From: Clostridiales bacterium
GTDB lineage: Bacteria; Bacillota; Clostridia; Oscillospirales; Oscillospiraceae
Length of the DNA stretch: 64,000 nt
Assembly: GCA_004558025.1 (NCBI GenBank)
Contig: SFEG01000009.1
Span: 1-64,000 of the forward strand
Direction: 5' to 3'
The number at the start of each line of letters is the position of its first letter. Position 1 is the stretch's first letter. The translations under genes were made by a program, and so were the position numbers. This document shows positions 38,601 to 47,666 of this stretch, piece by piece. A model generated the notes under the pieces. The model saw only the letters and a program-made list of their open reading frames with translations, was not told the DNA's origin and ran no database searches.

Positions 38601-40316
38601 ATGATGAATATTAACAGCATAAACAGGAAACTGAATAAAAAATTCGGTGGAGCCGTCACAGCGGAGCTCACAGATAACTGCATAGTGCTCAGAGGTGAGC
38701 TCGGCGATTGGAATGCTATTGTCGACGCAGGCCTTACGGCAGCAACGCCGCATTCCGATATACATGTTGTAAATGATATAGTGTACACCGGAGCGCAGCC
38801 CGAGAAGATGCATATGCCGACACTAAACGACAAGGCGCTCGACGGCGATAAGCCCGACGTTCTTGTCATCGGCGGCGGCATATCCGGCTGCTCGGTCGCG
38901 CGTGAATTATCGCGCTATAAGCTCAATGTTCTGCTTATCGAGAAGGAGGCAGACCTGGCGCTCGGCGCATCCGGCCGAAACGACGGCGAGGTGCATCCCG
39001 GAGTCGATCTTTCCAAGGGCTCTTTAAAGCATAAATATATCCGCCGTGCAAATCACATGTACGAGGAGCTCTGCCGTGAGCTGGACGTTCCGTTCAAGCG
39101 CACGGGGCAGTATGCCTGCTTTACGCACAAAAGCTGGCTGCCGTTTGTCAGTCTCTATGCAAAGTGGCGCAGAGACCATGACGGTATCGAGGATACGCGC
39201 ATCGTCATGGGCGACGAGATACGCAAAAAAGAGCCGAAAATTTCGCCCGACGTGGCCTTTGCTCTGTCAAACCCCTCATCCGGAAGTGTGAGTCCGTATA
39301 ATCTCGTCATAGCATACGCGGAAAACGCCGTGCACAACGGCGCGCGCGTTTCGCTCAACACCGCCGTTACAGGTATGGATGTTCACGCCGGCGAGATAAA
39401 AGCCGTATACACCAACCGCGGAACGATATACCCGCGCGAGGTCATAAACTGCGCAGGAGTTTATTCCGACGTTGTCGCGCAGATGGCGCAGGACAGATTT
39501 TTCAGCATCCATCCCCGCCGCGGCACGAACTCCATTCTTGACAAAAAAACGGGCGCGTCATTCGGAACCATTGCCTCCGTTGTCGGAGCGAAAACTCCCG
39601 GACACACGCACACCAAGGGCGGCGGCATACTGCACACGGCGCACGATAACCTGCTCATAGGGCCCGACGCCGTCGAAACGCCCGAGCGCGAGAATACGGC
39701 CACGAATGCCGACAGTATCGCGCGCGTTTTTGCAAAACAGAAGATAACCATGCCCACTCTTACGGAGAAGGACATCATAACATATTTCACCGGCGTTCGA
39801 GCCCCTACATACGAAGAGGACTTCATAATCGAGCCCGGCAGAAAAACTAAGAATATCTACCACGTTGCCGGCATACAATCTCCCGGACTTACGACCGCTC
39901 CTGCCGTTGCGCAGGATGTCGCGGCCTATGTCGCCGGACTCTTGGGTGCTGAGAAAAACGAAAGCTTCGACCCAGTGCGCAAGGCTCCCCCGCATCTTGC
40001 TCAGATGAATGATGCCGAGCGCGCGGAGCTTATAAAGAAAAATCCCGATTACGGCGTCATCGTGTGCCGCTGTGAGGAGGTAAGCCGCGGCGAGATACTC
40101 GATGCGCTGCGCAGCCCCATATGCGTGCCGACGATCGACGGCGTGAAGAAGCGCGTCAGACCCGGAATGGGCAGATGCCAGGGCGGCTTCTGCTCGCCGA
40201 TAGTCACGAAGATCATAGCCGAGTACCTGGGCGTTCCGCTCACGGAGGTCAAAAAAAGCTCCGAGCAGTCGCCTGTCGTATTCGAGAGTAAAAAGGGGGG
40301 CCGTGGCAATGCATGA
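38601..40316 (+). CDS. GlpA-like FAD-dependent dehydrogenase with BFD [2Fe-2S] domain
   Basis: A 571-residue flavoprotein. Residues about 1-75 are a small BON-like domain (LNKKFGGAVTAELTDNCIVL). The FAD domain starts DVLVIGGGISGCSVARELSR (about 86-105), continues with ASGRNDGEVHPGVDLSKGSL and ends near GIQSPGLTTAPAVAQDVAAY. The C-terminal BFD-like [2Fe-2S] domain has CRCEEVSRGEILDALR and GMGRCQGGFC. This matches anaerobic glycerol-3-phosphate dehydrogenase subunit A relatives. It should oxidise a hydroxy compound and pass electrons to the partner flavoprotein. Confidence 0.9.
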   Translation: MMNINSINRKLNKKFGGAVTAELTDNCIVLRGELGDWNAIVDAGLTAATPHSDIHVVNDIVYTGAQPEKMHMPTLNDKALDGDKPDVLVIGGGISGCSVARELSRYKLNVLLIEKEADLALGASGRNDGEVHPGVDLSKGSLKHKYIRRANHMYEELCRELDVPFKRTGQYACFTHKSWLPFVSLYAKWRRDHDGIEDTRIVMGDEIRKKEPKISPDVAFALSNPSSGSVSPYNLVIAYAENAVHNGARVSLNTAVTGMDVHAGEIKAVYTNRGTIYPREVINCAGVYSDVVAQMAQDRFFSIHPRRGTNSILDKKTGASFGTIASVVGAKTPGHTHTKGGGILHTAHDNLLIGPDAVETPERENTATNADSIARVFAKQKITMPTLTEKDIITYFTGVRAPTYEEDFIIEPGRKTKNIYHVAGIQSPGLTTAPAVAQDVAAYVAGLLGAEKNESFDPVRKAPPHLAQMNDAERAELIKKNPDYGVIVCRCEEVSRGEILDALRSPICVPTIDGVKKRVRPGMGRCQGGFCSPIVTKIIAEYLGVPLTEVKKSSEQSPVVFESKKGGRGNA

Positions 40317-41562
40317 TTACGATGTTATCGTTATAGGCGGCGGCCCTGCCGGCCTTGCTGCAGCGGTCGCGGCAAATGAGAGCGGCGCAAAGGTACTCAT
40401 CGTCGAGCGCGAGGAGCGCCTCGGCGGCATGCTCAAGCAGTGCATACACGACGGCTTCGGCCTGCGCACCTTCGGTGAGCGCCTTGCAGGCCCCGAGTAT
40501 GTCGAGCGCTATATGGATAGAGTCGCGCAGTCGGATATAGAGGTCGCGTGCAATACATTTGTAACGCGTGCGGAAAAAACGGACGGCGGCTTCGCGGTCA
40601 CGCTCGTCTCACGCGAGGGGCTGCGCACCGTCACGGGCAAGAGCCTCATCCTCGCTACCGGCTGCCGCGAGAGAAGCGCAAAGCAGGTGTTTATCCACGG
40701 AACGCGCCCGGCGGGCGTGTTCACAGCCGGTACGGCGCAGCATTTTACAAACCGGCTCGGCGTTATGCCGACGAAAAAATGCGTCATCCTCGGCTCGGGC
40801 GATATCGGCCTTATCATGGCGCGCCGCCTGACGCTTGAGGGCGCGGAGGTCCTCAGCGTTTATGAAATAAACCCCACGCCATCGGGACTTACGAGAAATA
40901 TCTATCAGTGCCTTACCGATTATAATATCCCCCTGCACCTGAGCCACACCGTCACGCGCGTGTTCGGCAAAGATCGCCTTGAGGCGGTCGAGGTCTGCGA
41001 GGTTGACGAAAACTATAAGCCAATTCCCGAAACGGCGGAGAGGATCGAGTGCGACGCGCTTATCGTGTCCGTCGGGCTTATCCCCGAAAACGAGCTTGCC
41101 CAGTCGCTCGGCGTTGAACTCGACCGTCACACGGGCGGGCCTGTATGTGACGCTCAGCTTATGACAAAGGTTCCGGGCATATTCTCCTGCGGAAATGCCC
41201 TGCATGTAAACGACCTTGTCGACTTCGTGTCCGAGTCCGGCGCGGAGGCCGGAAAAAACGCGGCGGCATGGTGCGGCGCAAAGCAGAGAAGGGTCGATAT
41301 AAGCATCGGCGACGAATTTCTGTACCTCGTTCCGCAGCAGCTCGATCTCGACAGCGACAATTCGAAGACGGTATTTTATTTCCGCTCAAAGAAGGTCGTT
41401 GAAAAAAGCGTTCTTCGCCTTAAAATAAACGGCGAGGAGGCCTGGAAGAAGACCTATCCCTTCCTGCGTCCGCCCGAGATGCAGCAGCTTACGCTCGATA
41501 TGAGCAAGTTCGATATAGACGAAAACAGCGATGTGCGCTTTGAGATCGAGGTGGTAAAATGA
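40309..41562 (+). CDS. GlpB/NADH-oxidase-like FAD oxidoreductase
   Basis: A 417-residue pyridine nucleotide-disulfide-type oxidoreductase. YDVIVIGGGPAGLAAAVAAN (residues about 4-23) binds FAD, CVILGSGDIGLIMARRLTLE (about 162-181) binds NAD(P), and VPGIFSCGNALHVNDLVDFV closes the FAD domain. A motif RERSAKQVFIHGTRPAGVFT is typical of the GlpA-partner group. It overlaps the GlpA-like gene (start ATG 40309, stop of GlpA 40316) and the DUF1667 gene (ATGA at 41559). Confidence 0.9.
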   Translation: MHDYDVIVIGGGPAGLAAAVAANESGAKVLIVEREERLGGMLKQCIHDGFGLRTFGERLAGPEYVERYMDRVAQSDIEVACNTFVTRAEKTDGGFAVTLVSREGLRTVTGKSLILATGCRERSAKQVFIHGTRPAGVFTAGTAQHFTNRLGVMPTKKCVILGSGDIGLIMARRLTLEGAEVLSVYEINPTPSGLTRNIYQCLTDYNIPLHLSHTVTRVFGKDRLEAVEVCEVDENYKPIPETAERIECDALIVSVGLIPENELAQSLGVELDRHTGGPVCDAQLMTKVPGIFSCGNALHVNDLVDFVSESGAEAGKNAAAWCGAKQRRVDISIGDEFLYLVPQQLDLDSDNSKTVFYFRSKKVVEKSVLRLKINGEEAWKKTYPFLRPPEMQQLTLDMSKFDIDENSDVRFEIEVVK

Positions 41563-41918
41563 AACAGCTCGTATGTATAGGCTGCCCGCGCGGCTGCCGC
41601 CTCACGATCGAGGAAAAGGACGGCGAGTTCATCGTAAGCGGCAACAGCTGCCCGAGGGGCAAGGCATTTGCCGTAAGCGAGATGACAATGCCCAAGCGCA
41701 CCATATGTTCAACGGTCAAAACTTCATTTCCCGACGCGCCGGTGCTGCCGGTCAGAGTGTCGGATGATATTCCCAAGGATAAAATATTTGACGTCATGCG
41801 TGAAATTAACGCCGTGACGCTGACAGAGCGCATCGGCAGGGGAGATGCCGTCATAAAAAATGTGCTCGGTCTCGGCGTGGACGTCATTGCAACAAGCGAT
41901 CTTTTAAAACAGAAATAA
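41559..41918 (+). CDS. DUF1667 zinc/iron-cysteine protein
   Basis: A 119-residue protein of DUF1667, found with GlpA/GlpB-like flavoproteins. N-terminal CIGCPRGCRLTIEE (Cys at about 6, 9, 13) and SGNSCPRGKAFAVSE supply four cysteines that may bind an Fe-S cluster or zinc; CSTVKT adds a fifth. It probably mediates electron transfer in the oxidoreductase complex. It overlaps the previous stop by 4 bases and precedes the kinase by 30. Confidence 0.9.
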   Translation: MKQLVCIGCPRGCRLTIEEKDGEFIVSGNSCPRGKAFAVSEMTMPKRTICSTVKTSFPDAPVLPVRVSDDIPKDKIFDVMREINAVTLTERIGRGDAVIKNVLGLGVDVIATSDLLKQK

Positions 41919-41948
41919 AGATGTAATGCAAAGACGGAGGGAGAAATA

Positions 41949-43505
41949 ATGAACAGACCGCTGATCCTGACTTACGATGTCGGCACTCAGAGCACGAGAG
42001 CCATACTGGTCGATAAGCAGGGCAATATTGTGGACAAGGAGCAGGTCAAGTACGCAGAGCCCTATTTCCGGCAGCGTCCGGGCTGGGCGGAGCAGAAAAC
42101 GGATTTTTACTTTGACAACATGTGCAAGGCTTCGACGGCACTCATGGCGCGCAATGTCGACAAGGTGCCCGATATAATCGCCTGCGCAGTCACCGTAATC
42201 CGCGACACGCTCGTATTCCTGGACGAAAACTACAAGCCAACGCGCGATATCATCCACTGGCTCGATGCGCGCAAATGCGTTTACGACGATCCCTTCCCGC
42301 TGTGGAAGGAGGCTGTGTTCGAGCTCATCGGCATGGGCAAGGGCACGAAGATCGTCTACCGCACCTCGAAGGTCAACTGGGTGCGTCAGAAGCAGCCGAA
42401 GGTCTGGGAGCGCACGAAGAAGATAGTCTGCCTGCCGGCATACCTCAACTACCGTATGACAGGCCGCCTTGCCGATACCCCGGCAAATACAATTGCGCAC
42501 ATCCCCATGGACTATAAGAAAAAGCGCTGGATGAAGGAAAACGACCTCACCCGCTGCTTCTACGATGTCCCGCAGGACAGACTTTATGAGCTCATCCCCT
42601 CCGGTGAGGTGCTCGGCTATATCACAAAGGAAGCCGCCGCGCTCACCGGTGCGCCCGAGGGTCTGCCCCTCATAGCCACGGGCGCTGATAAAGCCTGCGA
42701 GACGCTCGGCCTTTCGGTCGCAAGCCCCGACAAGGCGTCCATTTCCTTCGGCACGAGCTCGACTATCGAAATGTACTCCGAGCAGTATTTCGAGCCTCAG
42801 GCCTTCCTGCCCTCGTATCCGTCGGTCATAAACAAGGCCTGGAACCCGGAGATACAGGTGTTCCGCGGATTCTGGATGCTCAGCTGGTTTATAAAGGAGT
42901 TCGGCGACAAAGATAAGGAAGAGGCGGAAAAGCTCGGCGTATCGCCCGAGGAGATTCTCAATAAGAAGGCCGCAGAGATCCCGGCCGGCTGTCAGGGACT
43001 CATGCTCCAGCCGTACTGGACGCCAGATGTGCTCAAGCCCGACTCCTACGGCGCTATAATCGGTTTTTCCGATTACCACACGAAGTATCACATTTACCGC
43101 GCCATCATTGAGGGCATCTGCCTTGAGCTGTACATGTCAATGAAGAGCATGGAAAAGCGCGGTAAGAAGCACATAAAGGAGCTCTACGTCGGCGGCGGCG
43201 GCTCGAAGAGCGACCTTGCCTGCCAGATTCTTGCCGATACCTTCGGTCTGCCCGTCAAGCGCATCCACACGCACGAGGCCTGCTCGCTGGGCGCAGCGAT
43301 GGTCGCATTCGTCGCAAAGGGCGAGTTTTCAAGCTTCGACGAAGCGATAAAGAGCATGGTTCACGAAAAGGACGTGTTCACGCCCGATCCCAAGAACCAT
43401 GAGACGTATATGAACATGTACAACAAGGTCTATCGCAAGATATACAAAAATGTAAGACCGCTGTACGCAACGATGAACAACCTTAAGGAAAGGAATATGA
43501 TCTGA
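41949..43505 (+). CDS. FGGY-family carbohydrate kinase
   Basis: A 518-residue sugar or polyol kinase. LTYDVGTQSTRAILVDKQGN is the first phosphate loop; IHWLDARKC, SISFGTSSTIEMYS and LYVGGGGSKSDLACQILADT (about residues 413-432) are the ATP-binding and hinge regions. The substrate is probably a polyol or ketose phosphorylated before oxidation by the GlpAB-like enzymes, but sequence alone does not say glycerol; length and an insertion near 110-180 (WKEAVFELIGMGKGTKIVYR) separate it from GlpK. The stop overlaps the next start by one base. Confidence 0.9.
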   Translation: MNRPLILTYDVGTQSTRAILVDKQGNIVDKEQVKYAEPYFRQRPGWAEQKTDFYFDNMCKASTALMARNVDKVPDIIACAVTVIRDTLVFLDENYKPTRDIIHWLDARKCVYDDPFPLWKEAVFELIGMGKGTKIVYRTSKVNWVRQKQPKVWERTKKIVCLPAYLNYRMTGRLADTPANTIAHIPMDYKKKRWMKENDLTRCFYDVPQDRLYELIPSGEVLGYITKEAAALTGAPEGLPLIATGADKACETLGLSVASPDKASISFGTSSTIEMYSEQYFEPQAFLPSYPSVINKAWNPEIQVFRGFWMLSWFIKEFGDKDKEEAEKLGVSPEEILNKKAAEIPAGCQGLMLQPYWTPDVLKPDSYGAIIGFSDYHTKYHIYRAIIEGICLELYMSMKSMEKRGKKHIKELYVGGGGSKSDLACQILADTFGLPVKRIHTHEACSLGAAMVAFVAKGEFSSFDEAIKSMVHEKDVFTPDPKNHETYMNMYNKVYRKIYKNVRPLYATMNNLKERNMI

Positions 43506-45274
43506 TGAGTCATAAGAAGTATGAGGGCTTCGAGCCCAAATGGGTAAACACCCCCGCGCCGGCGAACAGCTACCGCTCGATATTCCGCTGGGGCGATCCG
43601 GAGTTCTTCAAGTTCCCGAAGGAATCCCTCTATAAGATGATGAAGGAGGTCTTCAAGCTCACCGACGATGACTTTAGGGAATATTCCGACGATATCGGCT
43701 TTGACCCTGTCGATCTGTCAGATCACCCCGTGAAGCTCGCGCAGGAGCATCTTGACGCGCTCAAGGAGATAGTCGGCGAGGAGGGCTTCTCCATCTCCGA
43801 CTACGACCGCCTTGCCGTTGCCTACGGCTTTACGGCATACGATATACTTCGTCTGCGCCACAAGATCATCGACTCCGTGCCTGATGTCGTTCTGTATCCC
43901 GACACGACCGAGCAGGTCGAGAAGATCGTCGCGTATTCGACAGAGCACGACATCCCCCTGTACGTTTACGGCGGCGGCAGCTCCGTCACCCGCGGCGTCG
44001 AGCCCATAAAGGGCGGCATCTCGCTGGATATGAGACGGCGCTTTAACAAGGTGCTCTCATTTAATGAGATAGACCAGACCATCACCGTTCAGGCCGGTAT
44101 GTCCGGCCCCGACCTCGAAAAGACGCTTCAGGCGGCTCCCGAGCTCTTCGGCGCAAAGCGGCAGTACACCTGCGGCCATTTCCCGCAGAGCTTTGAATAT
44201 TCCTCCGTCGGCGGCTGGACGGTAACGCGCGGCGCAGGTCAGAACAGCACCTACTACGGCTGCATAGCGGACATCGTCCTCAGCCAGAAGTACGCTACCC
44301 CCATCGGCACCATCACCACCAGCCACTATCCGCGCGAGGCCTGTGGCCCGGACCTTAATCAGATCATGATGGGCTCGGAGGGCACCTTCGGCGTTCTGAC
44401 CGAGGTCACGCTGAAGATATTCCGCTGGATGCCGGAAAACCGCAAGAGATTCTCCTACATCTTCAAGACCTGGGACGAGGCAATGAAGGCAGCGCGCGAG
44501 ATGATGCAGCACGAGTGCGGCTATTCCTCCGTGTTCCGCCTGTCCGACCAGGAGGAGACGAGCATGATGCTCAGGCTGTACAATGTCGACGATACGCCGC
44601 TGTACCCGCTGCTCGACAAGCTCGGCTATAAGGATATGGAGCGCTGCCTCTTCCTCGGCTTCACCGACGGCGAGAAGGGCTATTCCAAGAACGTTGCGAA
44701 GAATATTGCAAAGATCGCCCGTCAGCACGGCGGTCTGCCCCTGACCGGCTATGTCACAAAGAGCTGGGAGAAGGGCCGCTTCAACGACCCGTACCTGCGC
44801 GATACGCTCATGGACTTCGGCATCACCACCGATACCCTCGAGTGCACAGTCAACTGGTCGAACATGGAGCAGGTTCACCTCGATGTCCGCAAGGTCTGCC
44901 ATGCGCTGCCGAACACGGTCGTCACGACCCATATGTCGCACTGCTATCCGCAGGGTGCGAATCTGTACTTCATCTTCCTGACGAAGATGCAGGATGAGAA
45001 GGCGTTCAAGGCATACCACACCACCATTCTCGACGCTATCCAGCGCTCCGGCGCGTCGATAAGCCACCACCACGGCATCGGCAAGATGTTCGCGCCCTGG
45101 CTCGAGGGCTACGTCGGCGAGAAGGAGTACGGCGTGTTCAAGGTACTGAAGAACTACTTCGACCCGAAGTACAACATGAACCCCGGCGGCACCATCGGCC
45201 TCGACCTCCTGCCCGAGGAAAAGAAGTTCGACCGCCAGTATACCGATTACGAAGCTCAGCCGAAATTCGACTGA
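43505..45274 (+). CDS. Alkyldihydroxyacetonephosphate synthase-like FAD-binding oxidoreductase
   Basis: A 589-residue VAO-family flavoprotein. The PCMH FAD-binding part includes YVYGGGSSVTRGVEPIKGGI (residues about 158-177), CGHFPQSFEYSSVGGWTVTR and GAGQNSTYYGCI; MMGSEGTFGVLTEVTLKIF follows. The cap/C-terminal part has TGYVTKSWEKGRFNDPYLRD, SGASISHHHGIGKMFAPWL and NPGGTIGLDLLPEE, all AGPS marks including the His-rich catalytic loop. In this polyol-type operon it could act on an alkyl-DHAP-like or other hydroxy-acid substrate, so ether-lipid synthesis is only one possibility. Confidence 0.87.
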   Translation: MSHKKYEGFEPKWVNTPAPANSYRSIFRWGDPEFFKFPKESLYKMMKEVFKLTDDDFREYSDDIGFDPVDLSDHPVKLAQEHLDALKEIVGEEGFSISDYDRLAVAYGFTAYDILRLRHKIIDSVPDVVLYPDTTEQVEKIVAYSTEHDIPLYVYGGGSSVTRGVEPIKGGISLDMRRRFNKVLSFNEIDQTITVQAGMSGPDLEKTLQAAPELFGAKRQYTCGHFPQSFEYSSVGGWTVTRGAGQNSTYYGCIADIVLSQKYATPIGTITTSHYPREACGPDLNQIMMGSEGTFGVLTEVTLKIFRWMPENRKRFSYIFKTWDEAMKAAREMMQHECGYSSVFRLSDQEETSMMLRLYNVDDTPLYPLLDKLGYKDMERCLFLGFTDGEKGYSKNVAKNIAKIARQHGGLPLTGYVTKSWEKGRFNDPYLRDTLMDFGITTDTLECTVNWSNMEQVHLDVRKVCHALPNTVVTTHMSHCYPQGANLYFIFLTKMQDEKAFKAYHTTILDAIQRSGASISHHHGIGKMFAPWLEGYVGEKEYGVFKVLKNYFDPKYNMNPGGTIGLDLLPEEKKFDRQYTDYEAQPKFD

Positions 45275-45283
45275 TAATATCAT

Positions 45284-45319
45284 CGCCGCACTGCTATTTT
45301 GCAGTGCGGCGTATTTTTT
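45284..45319 (+). terminator. Terminator of the GlpA-like operon
   Basis: CGCCGCACTGC (45284-45294) pairs perfectly with GCAGTGCGGCG (45301-45311), followed by TATTTTTTC. Confidence 0.9.
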
Positions 45320-45321
45320 CC

Positions 45322-45350
45322 TTGAATTATTCAGTGCACCATGCTATAAT
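45322..45350 (+). promoter_or_regulatory. Promoter of tRNA-Val
   Basis: TTGAAT (45322-45327), 17 bp, TATAAT (45345-45350); the predicted start is just upstream of the tRNA. Confidence 0.8.
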
Positions 45351-45361
45351 ACAAAAGCTGC

Positions 45362-45438
45362 GGAGAATTAGCTCAGCTGGTTAGAGCGCTCGCCTCACAC
45401 GCGAGAGGTCAGCAGTTCGAGTCTGCTATTCTCCACCA
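45362..45438 (+). tRNA. tRNA-Val (anticodon CAC)
   Basis: Acceptor arms GGAGAAT and ATTCTCC, D-arm GCTC...GAGC, anticodon arm CTCGC-CTCACAC-GCGAG (anticodon CAC, reading GUG), T-arm AGCAG-TTCGAGT-CTGCT, and encoded CCA. All cloverleaf helices are complete. Confidence 0.95.
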
Positions 45439-45448
45439 ACTTTAAAGG

Positions 45449-45480
45449 CCTGAAAGTTAAGACTTTCGGGTCTTTTTCTT
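45449..45480. terminator. Terminator after tRNA-Val
   Basis: CCTGAAAGT (45449-45457) pairs with ACTTTCGGG (45462-45470) with one G-U, then TCTTTTTC. Confidence 0.8.
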
Positions 45481-45503
45481 GCTTTTTTGTCATAAGAAGA
45501 CTA

Positions 45504-46835
45504 TCAGATGACAACGGTGAAGCAGCTGCCGGTTCCCGGCGCGGAGGTGACGCTCACTGTACCGCCGTGAAGCTCGGCGATCTCCTTTACAAGGGACAGA
45601 CCGAGTCCGCTGCCCGAGTTTTCGCTTCGCGAGGCGTCGGCCTGCCAAAAGCGCTGCCATGCCTTTTCCTGCTCCTCGGGCGTCATGCCAATGCCGTCGT
45701 CGCGCACAGTGAGCGTGGTTTTCTTGCCGTCGCTGCCGAGCGTGATCCAAATGCTGCCGCCTTCCTTGCCGTAGCGATAGGCGTTTTGCAGCAGATTTTG
45801 AACAAGGCTCGCAAAAAGCTGAGTGTTGAAGCGGGCGGTAACTCCGTCGGCAATGTTCGTATGCAGGCTTATACCTCGCCGGTTTTCCGGCATGTAGTCC
45901 TCGCACACCTCGCGCACGAGCTCGGACAGGTCGCCCTCGCTCAGGGGATAACGCTCCGTGCCCTGCTGAAGGCGCGTAAGGCTCAGCAGATGATTCACCA
46001 GCGAGGACATATTGTCGGACTGCTCGTCGATGATGTCGAGCGTTTCGAGAAACTCTTCGCGCGTGAAGTCCTTGCGGCGGGAGCGGTCGCAGCTTGCCTT
46101 TATTACGGTTATGGGCGTGCGCAGCTCGTGCGACGCGTCGGAGGTGAATTGCTTTTCCGCGGAAAACGAGCGCTCGAGCCTGTCGAACATACCGTCAAAG
46201 GTGTTTGAGAGCGCTATTAGCTCCGAGGAGCCTTTGCACAGCGCAATGCGCCGGGAAAGATCATTGCCGCCGTTTATCGAGTTTGCCGTCTGCGTTATCT
46301 TTTCCACCGGGTCGAACGCACGCTTGGATATCATCCAGCCGCCGAGGATGCTTATGATAAGCATCACGGGCAGCAGCATCAGGGTCATGACTATTGTTGT
46401 GTGTGCCGTGCCGGAATCGTCGTTTTTCGGAACGATGCCGCGTATCCAAACGGGCTGACCGTCAAAGGTCTCAAGCTGCGCGTCGTAGACGTAAAATTCG
46501 TCGCCGTCAAGGGAAACGGTCCTGATCTCGTATTCGAAAAAAGGGATATCCGCGGGGTTTAAGCCGTCAACGGTGACACCGCGCAGAAGCTCTCCCGCCT
46601 CGTCGTAAAACGCGCAGTAAACGCCGCGCGTGTAAAAATCGACCTCGGCCCAGGCGATCTCGCTGTGTTCGGTCTCGAATTTGCGCTCATTGTGCATGAC
46701 GGTCTCAACGAGCCTCTCGGGCGAATCGTCGACAAGCCCCTTTTCGTCGACCCACAGAATGAAAACAAGCATCACGAGCGACAAAAGCAGCATCATAACT
46801 GCGATCCACACCGTAAGTCTGAGCTTTGCGGACAT
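45504..46835 (-). CDS. Sensor histidine kinase of an OmpR-type two-component system
   Basis: A 443-residue membrane kinase. Helices at about residues 8-28 and 152-172 flank an extracellular sensor domain (about 30-150) of unknown ligand. A HAMP segment follows (DPVEKITQTANSINGGNDLS), then the dimerisation domain with SDASHELRTPITVIKASCD (phospho-His near 245) and the ATPase domain with N box NLLQNAYRYG, G1 DDGIGM and G2 GSGLGLSL. Its start is 2 bases after the response-regulator stop. Target genes are not evident; the SLH protein gene is divergent from the operon. Confidence 0.93.
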   Translation of the reverse strand: MSAKLRLTVWIAVMMLLLSLVMLVFILWVDEKGLVDDSPERLVETVMHNERKFETEHSEIAWAEVDFYTRGVYCAFYDEAGELLRGVTVDGLNPADIPFFEYEIRTVSLDGDEFYVYDAQLETFDGQPVWIRGIVPKNDDSGTAHTTIVMTLMLLPVMLIISILGGWMISKRAFDPVEKITQTANSINGGNDLSRRIALCKGSSELIALSNTFDGMFDRLERSFSAEKQFTSDASHELRTPITVIKASCDRSRRKDFTREEFLETLDIIDEQSDNMSSLVNHLLSLTRLQQGTERYPLSEGDLSELVREVCEDYMPENRRGISLHTNIADGVTARFNTQLFASLVQNLLQNAYRYGKEGGSIWITLGSDGKKTTLTVRDDGIGMTPEEQEKAWQRFWQADASRSENSGSGLGLSLVKEIAELHGGTVSVTSAPGTGSCFTVVI

Positions 46836-46837
46836 GC

Positions 46838-47509
46838 TCAGTCCTCCCTGAGCACCCAGCCGATGCCCCAGACGGTGTGGATAAGCTTTTTGTCAAAGCC
46901 ATCGTCGACCTTCTTGCGCAGATAGCCTATGTATACGTTAACGACGTTTGAGCCGCCCTCGTACCTGTAGTTCCAGAGGTTATTCTCTATCTGCTCGCGC
47001 GAGAGCACCATGCCCTTGTTACGGATCATGTACTCGAGCAGAGAGTATTCCTTTGCCGTGAGCTCGATGAGCTTCCCGCCGCGGGTGACCTGCTTTGCGG
47101 AGATATCGACCCTGAGGTCGGCAAGCTCGTACACATTCGAATGATTATCGCCGCTTTTGCGAGCCATGACGTGGATGACCGCTATAAGCTCACGAAAGTC
47201 GAAGGGCTTTACCATGTAATAGTCGCCGCCGGACTCAAGCCCGCGCACCTTGTCGGATACGCTGTCGCGCGAGGTGAGATACACGACCGGCGTCTTGCAG
47301 CCGTTTTCGCGTATTCTGCGGACAAATTCAAAGCCGTCCATCTTTGGCATCATGATATCGAGTACGATAACATCGTACTGCGCGCACTCGCAAAGCTCCA
47401 GCGCCTCCAGGCCGTTAAAACAGGAGTCTACGCTGTAGCCCTCATCGAGTATCGCCTCGGATATCATTCTGTTAAGGTGCTTTTCGTCTTCAACAACGAG
47501 TGTTCTCAT
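46838..47509 (-). CDS. OmpR/PhoB-family response regulator
   Basis: A 223-residue regulator. Receiver domain 1-115: LVVEDEKHLNRMI, phospho-Asp in VIVLDIMMPKMDGF (about residue 51), YLTSRD and KPFDF. Winged-helix domain 125-223: LTAKEYSLLEYMIRNKGMVL and NVVNVYIGYLRKKVDDGFDK then TVWGIGWVL. GGGAGGGGA precedes ATG 47509. It is cotranscribed with the kinase gene downstream. Confidence 0.95.
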   Translation of the reverse strand: MRTLVVEDEKHLNRMISEAILDEGYSVDSCFNGLEALELCECAQYDVIVLDIMMPKMDGFEFVRRIRENGCKTPVVYLTSRDSVSDKVRGLESGGDYYMVKPFDFRELIAVIHVMARKSGDNHSNVYELADLRVDISAKQVTRGGKLIELTAKEYSLLEYMIRNKGMVLSREQIENNLWNYRYEGGSNVVNVYIGYLRKKVDDGFDKKLIHTVWGIGWVLRED

Positions 47510-47534
47510 ATCATTTCCCCTCCCGTTTTTCCCT

Positions 47535-47563
47535 ATTTTATTTGCGAAAAAATATATTGTCAA
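47535..47563 (-). promoter_or_regulatory. Promoter of the two-component operon
   Basis: On the minus strand TTGACA (47563-47558), 17 bp, TAAAAT (47540-47535). Confidence 0.8.
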
Positions 47564-47666
47564 TGCTCTCTAATTAATTTATAATAAATATGGCGTAATG
47601 TAACTATGGGGTATTATATGACCTCGGGTTTATGAATCTTTAGATATCCTCAAGGAGGACAACAGC

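Noticed and set aside
41904..45283. Two minus-strand open frames of about 400 codons
   Set aside because: Opposite the FGGY kinase and AGPS-like genes, with no homology.
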